64,000 nucleotides of DNA from Ricordea florida (lineage: Eukaryota; Cnidaria; Anthozoa; Corallimorpharia; Ricordeidae): contig OX453285.1 in NCBI GenBank assembly GCA_949710005.1, forward strand, positions 1,434,797 through 1,498,796, read 5' to 3'. Every line of letters begins with the position of its first letter. Positions within the stretch are counted from its first letter, which is position 1. Below, in pieces: positions 42,901 through 52,236 of this stretch. Under the pieces are notes generated by a model. That model saw only the letters and a list, made by a program, of their open reading frames with translations, was not told the DNA's origin and made no database searches. A program made the translations under genes and the position numbers.

Positions 42901-45900
42901 GCCGACCATTGGCCTGTATTCAGTAGGGACCTGGGACAGGCATCAAAATATAGGGCCTTGCGAAGATCCATCAAGGAGTATACAGCTGAGCTCCTACAAT
43001 TTGTTACATCAATTTTCATTCAGCAATGTTTCAGTTGGTTCTGAGATTACAGAACCGCTTCTTTTGGAAAACGGAATTTTGAACGATGCTTCCATCCATG
43101 ACGAAACAAGAGTCCAAGGTAATAATGCAATGCAAAATAGAAGAAAAGAAGACCCCAGTGATAATCCTTCAGTCTCCAAGCCATGTAACTCTTCATATTC
43201 AGGAGAAAATGTAGAAGACCCTAAGGATCTTGAATTAACTTCTGAAAACGCTGTTCTTTCCTTAACAACTGAGAAAACTGAAGCATTAATACGAGAGGAC
43301 GAACTGCAACGCCAAGAGCACAGAGAGACGTTGGATCTCTCCAATGTGAAACTTGAACATGGTTCCCTCGCATGTTCTCACAACACCACGAGAATTGAAA
43401 TAACACACTCTGCGGATGATTACAATAAAGCGTCATTTAAACCAGCACTGAAAAAATTATCTCAAGGTTCCAATAAACAACAAGCAGCGGGTGGTAGATC
43501 AAGTATTCTATTTAGAAGAACTATATCAGAGAATTTGAGCGCCGAGAGGAAGCGATGGAGCTCCTCGGAGCCTGTGGACGAGAAATGCACGCGACCTGTT
43601 TCCTCACGGCTAGAGACCAAAGCAACGAAGATACATGCGCCCGCATCCCCTCGTCCTGTGCTTTCTGAGGTGAGGTTAAATATTGAATGTGTTGAGCTTA
43701 CTGTGTATGAGAAAATGAAATTTTAAACGAGGAGGGTGATTTAAATTTCTAAACCAGGAAACAGATGAATGTGTAAATTGATAATCCAATTTGACTGTTA
43801 CAGTGTCGTTATCCATATAGGGAGATGAAACTGGAGAGAGGGATTGGGTGGGCAGGGTAGGGTAAAATAGTGTGGGGTAGGGCAGCGTAAGGTAGAACAG
43901 GGATAGGGTAGAGAGGGATAGGGTAAGTTAGGATATGGCTAGGGTGGGGTGTGAAAGTGTAGGATAAGGTAGGGTGGGGTGTGAAAGTGTAGGATATGGC
44001 TAGGGTGGGGTGTGAAAGTGTAGGGTAAGGTAGGGTGGGGTGTGAAAGTGTAGGGTAAGGTAGGGTGGGGGTAGGGTTGGGTGCTTTTGCTTAGTTTCCA
44101 TATCCCTTCATGCAGGAGTAGACAGTTCTTTGCTTATTGGCTTTTCCCTAACTATTCACTCAAGGATGATGTCGTTATTGAGGGCTTGGTGAACCATCAC
44201 CAGGACATTTACGATTCACTCGCTAAGCGAACATGGGTAAGTAGTGAAATCTAAACAAATAGCCAAATAATATTGAATTTTATTATATATCTCAGTTAGT
44301 ACGCGCGCTGATTGGTCAACTTAGCGGGCCTTTAAAAGTTTGTTTTGGTCGCCAAAATGTCTCCAGAGATATAATAAATATCTTACAAACCATTTTTTCT
44401 CGGTCCGTTCTGTAAGTGTCCACGTTTTTTCACTGTACTTCGCGCTTGGGCTAGAAATCCGAGCGGAAAAAACTCGGTCCGTAACTAACAGTATGGACCT
44501 CGAACTCGGTTTGTAAGAGGTATCTATCCTCCAAGGGCTAGAACTCAATAATAAAAGAGTACTAAGTGTATCTCAATCTTCACCTATGGCTTTGGGGCCG
44601 AAACGTTATCCGCTGTAACTCCTTTTTTCAGTTTCGTTAGGATTTGGAAACGTAATATGGTTAGCAAAAAGAAGAATCCATTAATTAAGAGATACTTTAT
44701 TTTATCCATCCACTTCCAACTTCTGAAATGCTGAATTGTATACGTAGGGTTTTTCACCTTTTCCCCGATACACTCTGTTTAATAGTTTCCAAAAAAATAA
44801 CATTTTAACAAAAAAAAAGTATTCTCACCAGCAGTTTCGTGCTCTTATATATTCACTGGAGTTTTAATATATTTGGTTATTTCATACACTTAACTCCTCT
44901 CTCCAAATCTAGATTATCCTTCATGTTCATGGGTTGTGGAATGCCGGAAGACCCATGGATGCTGTTAAGACCTGTATCGAGTTAACGGGGATGTCTGAAA
45001 TGGAAGAGGAGACTGAGGCTGCGCCGAGATTTTACACTCCTTACACGCTGGTCACACGTGACTATGCACTGTTCCTTAATATTCTTCTTCAACTTCCAAT
45101 CAGTTGGTAGGTCATCCCTTGACCAACAGTTAATAGGCCTATTAAGATATATAAAGTTTACTACTTGGTCCCGAACCTCAGGGGAACCAAAAGAAAAAAA
45201 TAATATTATTCACCATGGCCTTACTAAAGAACAGCCAATAATATCACGACCTAAATGACCAATTACGACATTGAACAGAAACACAAGTATACCATCACCT
45301 GACGACAAGTAAATCACGTGCACGTAACTCTGATGATAACTTCCACTCAGGTTGTCGAAACGTCAGTCAACGCATAGTTAATCTAGGGACTGGTTATGAA
45401 ACCCTGGAAATTTTGAAAGCAAGAAAAGTGCAGTCGCAATAGATGTTGAATTGACCGTGACCCTGCACAATCTTTTGTTTTTGTTTTGCATGTTACTTGC
45501 GAATATATTAGTCGAAACTCTTGATTGGTTTTCTTACCGAAAAAATGCCGTGTGTTTTCGTGCAGGTTAAGGGCCATGAAGGCGAACAAAAACATGAAAC
45601 AAAGAAACTTGTTGAGTTTCATAACCATCTGCATATATAAACTATGGTCAACGTCATCAACAACTTTTCTCTTCAGATCTACTTACACCCGTATGATCAA
45701 ACTCGACAATCAACATTATTTATTCATTAATTTTGGTGCAACATGTTTTGTTTTTTTTTCACAAGCTTCATGATCAAGGAAGAATGTTATTATATCGAAA
45801 TTATGTTATTACTTTAAGGCTCGTAAGAGGTGAAGCAAAGTTCACCTACTTATTTCTTTTAAAAATGAAGCGATACTTGTTTGCGAAGTATCTGTTTAAC

Positions 45901-48232
45901 AATAACGCGCGCGCTCTGGCAAATTAGGAATCCTGATTTCCCCTTTACCCAATCAACTGTTACGGCGATACGTATCATACCAAAAACCTTATTTTACATT
46001 GCAGCAGTTTGAATTTTTTTTTCAACCTCTGCAGTTCCATGTGGACGCTGGATCTCTGTGTTCTGGTTCTTCCAAAGTTGAAAGGATTCATCTCTGTTCG
46101 TCATCATACAAGGTATGCTACAGATAACATCTGATGGAAAATTTATTTTTTATTTTTGAATGCATGTACGTGAGGTATTCAACTCGCGTGGATGATTTGA
46201 ATAGAATCAGTCCAATGGGAAACCATGAAATCCTGTCTTGTTTTGCACACTTTATGGACCTATCTTTTCTCCTCGTAGTCACGTGGAGATGGCATGCAGC
46301 ATTTTGCACATCGTTATAAGGAAAGTCACAGCTGGAGTTCGTCGTGAATCGAGAGGTAAGAGATGACAACTTCAACCTTGTTCCAGTTGGGAGGTAAAAG
46401 TAGAGGATCCCTAAGAGGGGTGGGGAGGGGGAGTGTTCTGGCAGGTTTCGGAAAAAAAATCCCAATGTCTTAAATCCCATTTTCCTAGGGTAAAACGGGG
46501 CCCATTCCAATTCCCATTTTGCCCCTTCAGGACCCTAAAAGTAGATATAGAGAAAATTGCCCTTCTTCCTTTGTTAACAGGCTCTGCACCCATGCAGCCC
46601 CAAGAATATACATGCTGATTGCTTTATTTGACTATTTATTTTTTCATAGGCCAAAATATTTAATTGAATGGTAGTGGGGAACATTACGCGATCTGTGTCT
46701 CTATCATCTCACCCAAAGAAGTATATATGTAGACTCTTGATCGAAGGTCTCAATGGGGTGATGACTTTTCCGGCTAACGGTTAATATTTTTGACTGTTTT
46801 ACGGCTAACGGTTAATATTTTTACGGCTAACGGCTAAAAGTTTTCAATATTTACGCCTAACGGCTAATTTTTTTGCCCGTTTTACGGCTAACGGTTAACC
46901 CCTTTTAGACCCTCTTGATCTTACAGTATGTCGAGTTATCCTGAGGGAGGTTGTGTATGAAAGACTGCCGTAAACTATAAACCGAAGTATTGGATCTGGC
47001 CAATCACAACAGATACTCACAGCCCCATGAACCAATCAGAAGTTAAAGCAAATCAATGTCGTCAACGCCAAGCGCGGAAAAACGCATGCGCATTATTCAA
47101 AGTTGATTTTGATCTTAATTTTTATTGGTTAATGCGGTGGCACTAAATCAAAAATCACAGGTGGTAAGAATGCTTTTAAACTAGGGATATCTTAACATTA
47201 GTATAAATACTCAGGTGATTATACAAAATCGCGCGCTCTGATTGGTTCGCTATCTCGGATTATCAGCCGATAATCACCTCGACGAACAAAATGGTTGCCA
47301 ATCGTTCGTGCGCTTTTGATGAAATATTTTTTTTCGTGTTATACAATGCTTTTTCTTTTCTTTTTTAAAATAATCACCTGTGTATTTATACTAAAACAAT
47401 CATTCGCCTCAGGCTCAGTGATTCTCGGTAAATATTCACCGAGAATCACTTCGCCTTAGGCCTAATAATTGTTAAATAATATTCCAAGCCTAGCACAATT
47501 TACCAAAGACTCACTGTGGTACAGGCGTTATTTCTTCCTTTTAGGTGATCTCTCACATCGATAACAAGTTGAAAATCTTCACCTGCATGATGCATGAGAT
47601 TTCTCTACAACAGCACATTTTTCTTCTTTCGCATTCAAAAACAAGACGCTGTAGGAAGCGTTTAACTACATTCACGTAGTCGAGCAAACTTTAAATGTGT
47701 TCATTTAACGTTGGTATTTTGCCGAGGACGGCACAGAAACCTACTAGATAGAAATTTGCTTTCAGTTTGTTTTCGGAAATCCGGCTATCTGTTGCGTCTT
47801 GTATTTGGAATGTTCGGAAATATAAAAAATACCCAGTATTAAAAGCAACTCAATTCAGTTTACTCTGTAGTTATCCATATTTAAGCCGAACGATTTTACC
47901 AGACCTTGGGTAGCCCGAGTAAAACTGAACACCGACTCAGATTGCTGTCTAAATGAACCATACCAAGTCTAATACATTACATACTCCTGATCATATACAG
48001 TGTAGTAAATTATTTCTTAAAATCGACAGGACCAAGAAACAAAGAAAAGACAAAGATAATCAGAGACTGTGCAGTGGAATTGAAGGAAATCAAGGAAAAG
48101 ACGAGTGACGTCATTATTAGCGTGAAACCTGGAGGCAGAAATAGCACTGAAGATCCCGGATCAATGAGACTTGTGTTGAAGGAACTTCATTTGGCGCTGG
48201 GAATATGCTTGGGTAGTTTAGGGACAATATAG
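39915..48232 (+). CDS. Katanin p80 con80-domain protein, 5' end incomplete
   Basis: Eight exons with consistent phases: 39915-40210, 40995-41041, 41199-43669, 44165-44236, 44913-45106, 46035-46112, 46279-46355, 48030-48232 (TAG stop). The last five encode a con80 domain, the part of katanin p80 that binds the p60 microtubule-severing ATPase. Matching pieces are DDVVIEGLVNHHQDIYDSL, IILHVHGLWNAGRPMDAV, SMWTLDLCVLVLPKLKGFI, MACSILHIVIRK and LVLKELHLALG. Unlike classical p80, no WD40 repeats are visible. Instead a 2.47-kb exon encodes about 820 polar, probably disordered residues. No ATG lies in exons 1-2, so upstream exons are missing. A possible one at 39614-39661 (LDHDYFGRDFGK) is in phase but has a weak acceptor. 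The con80 call is strong, the 5' model weaker. Confidence 0.8.
40385..40712 (-). repeat. tRNA-derived SINE family 3 with LINE-like (ATT)n tail
   Basis: On the minus strand the head has GGTTGGTGCAGTGGTGAGAG (A-box-like) and GCATTCGATTACCGG (B-box-like), then a body with CTCCGGGTACTCCGG, and a tail AATAAAGTTTATTGTTATTA. The tail resembles the 3' end of the LINE at 6690, suggesting LINE-assisted mobilisation. The head segment CACTGCACCAACCCTGCTCC is present three times in tandem (24-bp period, 40638-40708). Confidence 0.8.
43846..44082 (+). repeat. G-rich GGTAGGGTGGGGTGTGAAAGTGTA minisatellite
   Basis: About 30-bp units of GGTGGGGTGTGAAAGTGTAG and GGTAAGGTA, with many TAGGG and GTGGGG blocks. 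It lies in the con80 gene intron just after the giant exon, on the sense strand. The runs of three or more G could form a G-quadruplex in the pre-mRNA. Confidence 0.9.
44281..44523 (+). repeat. Palindromic MITE family A, copy 3
   Basis: It runs from TATATCTCAGTTAGTACGCG through CGCTGATTGGTCAACTTAGC, GGTCGCCAAAATGTCTCC and GGACCTCGAACTCGG to TTTGTAAGAGGTATC. It lacks the second half of the first palindrome present at 4060-4095. In a con80 gene intron. Confidence 0.88.
46770..46902 (+). repeat. ACGGCTAACGGTTAA short tandem array
   Basis: Six or seven copies of CGGCTAACGG(T/C)TAA separated by TATTTTT or GTTTT. In the con80 gene intron between the exons ending 46355 and starting 48030. Confidence 0.85.
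47196..47475 (+). repeat. MITE family B, copy 2
   Basis: It begins CATTAGTATAAATACTCAGG, carries GCGCGCTCTGATTGGTTCGC and ATTATCAGCCGATAATCACC, then GTGTATTTATACTAAAAC, and ends CCTAATAATTGTTAAATA. Very similar to 19757-20033. Confidence 0.9.
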
Positions 48233-49341
48233 AGTACTTCACATCTGTGAACACTTATTTCAACCCAATTTGAATTAAATCCTCTTAGGACCACTCCCTA
48301 ATCCGTCTAGGATCCTTACGGACCATACGGCAATGCGGGGTGGCGCACAGCCTGCAAACTGACTGGAACTTAGACATAGAATCGAATTCTAGGTGAGAAA
48401 TTGCATTGAAATAAACAAAAATTTGAAAAAAGTCAATATGCGGTTAAAATAATTTTATCTCACATTGGTAGAAACCAACTCACACAATATCACGAATCCT
48501 AATCTAGTTCAGTTCACACACAAGTATGGAATTAATGATAGCGAATAGTGAAAACGGGCGATGCTTGGAGCAAATGAAAGCCGTGTACTCTACGAGATAA
48601 AAATGAGGAAAACATCGGTAGAAAAACGAAGGTATTATGCTAGTTTGCTTCTATTCATTAAACAATTTGGCCACTCCTTCTCGTTTTTACTCGTGGATAT
48701 GCAAAGCATCCACGAGTGTTACGGGGGATTTGTATGCAAACAGGAGCCCATTGGGCTCCTAATGCAAATGATCACTCACTTGCCCACTCGTAACCGGAAG
48801 TTCAATTAACTAGCCAATCACCAGCCGGAAAGTATTTTAAGCAAATTACAACACAAGTTAGAAACTGGCAAGTGTGGCCTGACTGATCGGCGTCCCGCCA
48901 TTGCTACGTCATCTCTGTCTTTGACATAGTACTGATGCTTTCTCGCTGCATTTTCTATCATTTGAAGCAAGAGTCACGGTGAACCAAGAGATTCTCAAGA
49001 AGTGCACATGAGTGCAACTGGAGGCTCAAGGAAATGTTTACTCGGGCTGTTCTCACATCTCTTCGAATTAACTTGAAATGTGTTCACTTGACGATGCGCC
49101 TTGTTCCGCGACGGCAAAGAAACAATGAAAATGATAATGAATTTGTATAGCACTTTTTTGCATATGGATAAGTTCAAAGGCGCTTTACTGTAACTCTACA
49201 ACCGTGCACCTACCCCTCCCCTAAACCAACAGAAACGCTAACTTTTTACTTTTGTAGGGGGTACCCAGACCCCCCCATTTTTCTAAACCCGCTTACCATT
49301 CTAAGAAAGGGGCCTTGTACGGTCACATGTGCCCCAAAAAG
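48233..49341. other. Region between the con80 gene and the third RRM gene
   Basis: It holds the con80 3' UTR (an AATAAA near 48411), a short palindrome at about 48690-48770 (ACTCGTGGATATGCAAAGCA, CATCCACGAGT; AGGAGCCCATTGGGCTCCT) and a partial family G MITE at 49197-49255 (GTGCACCTACCCCTCCCC). I see no exon here. Confidence 0.5.
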
Positions 49342-51201
49342 ATGGCGTCCTTGCAAATCTTAACAAGAGTACGCCGTCTACCATTAGGTTTAAGAACTGT
49401 GTATACGCTCGGTTTAAACCGAAGAAACGATTATTCTCAAAAAAGCTTACCCCCAGCTCGATGCTTGTCCAGTGGACAAGTGATGAGCGGTAATGACAGG
49501 GTATTACTTGTGGAGAAAGTGGCACCAGACAAAAAACTGCCATCACTGTTAGAGAGTGACCTTCTTGATTTCTTTTCTCCGTACGGAAAAATCAAGTCTG
49601 TGCGTTGGATTAACGGAAATCAAACGAAGAGATCTTATGAGTACGGTTTTGTCACCTTTAACAGTACAATTTCCGCCGAAGCAGTCGTGAAGGAACAAGA
49701 GGTTGATGTGAGCGGACACCTGTTGAGAGTGTACTTGGCTTCTCAAAGAACACCAGATGCGGCGGAACAAGGACGAGCTATTGTGATTTTTCCACTTGAC
49801 GCAAGCTCTAACGGAAAATTGGAATTAACGAGGGTGACAGATCATTTTTCGGGGTTTGGAGAACTAGAATTCGTGAAAGAAGAGCACTCTAAAGTTGAAA
49901 AAAATGCGCAAGTTATATTTGTCACGTTCAAAGATCCAAGCATTGTTAAAGAAGTTATGTCGCATGAGTGTCACAAAATTGATGGTCGACCCGTGCACGT
50001 AGAGTTATCATTAACACGCTTTCAAAAGTGGCGACGTCACCTGGAAAAGGAATTGTCTAGAGACACCGAATTGGAGATGAAGGAAGATCAAGAAAGACCT
50101 GTAGAAGGCAGAAGGGTAGCTGTCACAACCAACTTTCTAAACAGGCACTGTATCACCGACAAGAACCTGTTTGAATATTTCTCTGCATATGGCAAAATAG
50201 ATCACACATTTGTTCTTTACAATATTGCAGGGGGAAGGCCCAAATGTGGCTTTGTTTCATTCAAAGAGCAAGAATCTGTGAAAAACATTTTGAAGATAAC
50301 AGATCATAAGATTGGAGATGCTAAAATGGTGGTGCGGAAAGCCTATCCTCATGTTAAAACTGTGAAAAAATTGCCAGGTCATGAACAAAGCAATAAAGTG
50401 TATGTCACAAATGTTTCCAAGGATACCAAAGAAAAGGACATTTTCCATCACTTTTCTCAATTTGGAAAAGTTAGAGATGTTATTTCTCCCTCATCTTTTG
50501 ATGTTAGTGAGAATATGGTCTCTTACATTGTGGTGTTTAGTTCTGTATATGGGGCCACAAAAGCACTGGAAAACACTAAGCATATGATAGCTTCACAGGA
50601 CAGTGAGTTGGTTGTCAAGCCAGAAACTGGGCATCTTGTTTCTGCTATCAAGACCAACAAAGTATTAGTCAGTGATATATCCAGAAAAATGACACTGGAA
50701 ATGCTCCGAGCCTACTTTGAACACTTTGGCAAAATTCAGTCTACAGGTTTTATCCCTCAGGGTTCTTCTCGTGCAGGATACATTACTAATAAGGTGTATG
50801 TGTCCTTTCAGGATGAATTTGCTGTTGAGAGAGTTGTAAATGTTACGAACCATATCATTGATGGCTGCAAAGTACATGTGGCAAAAATGGCAAGTTCTCA
50901 GTTGCAAGAAAGTTTTTTAAGATACTGGAGCCTTAAAATCTTGATCAGCAATTTACCATCCACTGCTGACAAAGAACTTGTTTGGGGTTATTTTAAAAAA
51001 AAGTCATGCAGAGTGAAATCAGTGAGGTTTTATGCTGAGCCATCATCCCTTGCATGTCAAGTCCAATTTTGGAATCTCAGCGATGTTGATAAGTTAGTTA
51101 AACAAGCTTTAGTTGAGTCCCATGTGATAGGTCAAAAGGCAGTTGTATTGCGACGTGCTTACTGGAATTGTGCACAAGATGGAATTCCTAACATTACCTA
51201 A
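49342..51201 (+). CDS. Intronless six-RRM protein, mitochondrial-type N terminus (paralogue 3), 619 aa
   Basis: One open frame. The ATG at 49342 lies in AAGATGGCG, the same context as the paralogues; an in-frame ATG 15 bp upstream has a poorer context. The N terminus (MASLQILTRVRRLPLGLRTV) is Arg- and Leu-rich, and ARCLSSGQ near residue 45 looks like a processing-peptidase site. Six RRM-like domains lie at about residues 54-127, 137-216, 253-326, 350-430, 436-520 and 535-612. The clearest RNP1 blocks are YEYGFVTF and KCGFVSF; RRM4 has SNKVYVTNV. The C terminus contains VVLRRAYWNC, the family's RR-x-x-W signature. An AATAAA at 51443 fits the 3' end. Inferred role: organellar RNA binding. Two more RRMs than the 424-residue genes suggests domain gain or loss. 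Confidence 0.85.
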   Translation: MASLQILTRVRRLPLGLRTVYTLGLNRRNDYSQKSLPPARCLSSGQVMSGNDRVLLVEKVAPDKKLPSLLESDLLDFFSPYGKIKSVRWINGNQTKRSYEYGFVTFNSTISAEAVVKEQEVDVSGHLLRVYLASQRTPDAAEQGRAIVIFPLDASSNGKLELTRVTDHFSGFGELEFVKEEHSKVEKNAQVIFVTFKDPSIVKEVMSHECHKIDGRPVHVELSLTRFQKWRRHLEKELSRDTELEMKEDQERPVEGRRVAVTTNFLNRHCITDKNLFEYFSAYGKIDHTFVLYNIAGGRPKCGFVSFKEQESVKNILKITDHKIGDAKMVVRKAYPHVKTVKKLPGHEQSNKVYVTNVSKDTKEKDIFHHFSQFGKVRDVISPSSFDVSENMVSYIVVFSSVYGATKALENTKHMIASQDSELVVKPETGHLVSAIKTNKVLVSDISRKMTLEMLRAYFEHFGKIQSTGFIPQGSSRAGYITNKVYVSFQDEFAVERVVNVTNHIIDGCKVHVAKMASSQLQESFLRYWSLKILISNLPSTADKELVWGYFKKKSCRVKSVRFYAEPSSLACQVQFWNLSDVDKLVKQALVESHVIGQKAVVLRRAYWNCAQDGIPNIT

Positions 51202-52236
51202 AGCTGAATGAGGAGATGACACCCAGAATATTTCCAGTGCCTATAAACAAGGCAGGGGATGGAGGCGGGGAGGGGCTGGTTTTACAGATCTACTGGTACA
51301 ATGATTTGATATTGGAAACATGTTTGTCAAAATTTAATAGTACTCCCAATCCGGTAATACATTCATGTCCTGTATACACCAAACATTTAAAGCATTGTAG
51401 CTCTTCTGCTTTTCAAGATATCTTGCTGAAAAAATTTATGTAAATAAAGTATCAAGTAAGAAACAACGTGTAGAAGTATAAGATTTTTTGCTGCAAACGT
51501 TTTCGTGTAATTATCGATTGAAAACTCAAACAGGTCTGGAAGAACTGCTCCAAAATATAGGACATGAATGTATTACCCCCAATCCCTCCTATGTGTTTGA
51601 AAACTGCAACAGACATTGCCATAAATTGAAAGCAAATGTGAACAGGGTCATAGCTAGGATTTTTCATAGGGGAGTTATAAAGTCACCTTCATAATTTTAG
51701 TTATGAACAAGAACATGGTCCACTGCAGATGCTTGGTACTGCAAATGGAGTACGTAACCATCTAGCACTGGAAAAGATTTATTGCATGTTGATGCTTTGG
51801 AGTTGCATGTTTTTGCCACCTGAATACTAGGGACATGAAACAATTACCTCACAAAGGGGGGTCACAGGCACCCCAGGACCCCTGTAGCTATGCCCCTGTG
51901 TAAGGGTGCATTCAAACCACTTGCTGTTATAAATTTGTCTGTGGATGGCAAGGATGTAAATTGATTTCAACTAGAAACATTATTGAGTCTTTATTTTTAA
52001 TTTTAGTCACTCTGGTTTACTAAAATTTACAATAAACACTCTATTATGATTTGGTCCCCATTTAAACCAAGCAATTTATTTATTATTTTTTTTGCAAGTC
52101 ACATCAAAGACATTTGAGATTATGAACCCAACCGCCTTCCGACGTCACTCAACATTCGATTCCAGTCTTAGCACTGGAACTTCATTGTTGGGGGCCTGGA
52201 AGAGACGTTCCTTTGCCACGCGCTGCAGGTCTCAAA
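51202..52236. other. Spacer between the two plus-strand RRM genes
   Basis: 3' UTR of the first gene (AATAAA at 51443) followed by AT-rich sequence without recognisable exons or repeats. The segment 51840-51900 (GGGGGGTCACAGGCACCCCA) is G/C-rich but short. The promoter of the next gene should lie in the last few hundred bases, where CpG and GACGTCA-type sequence appears (52140). Confidence 0.45.

Noticed and set aside
48690..48770. Rho-independent terminator-like palindromes
   Set aside because: This is a eukaryotic sequence; the palindromes are more likely repeat remnants.
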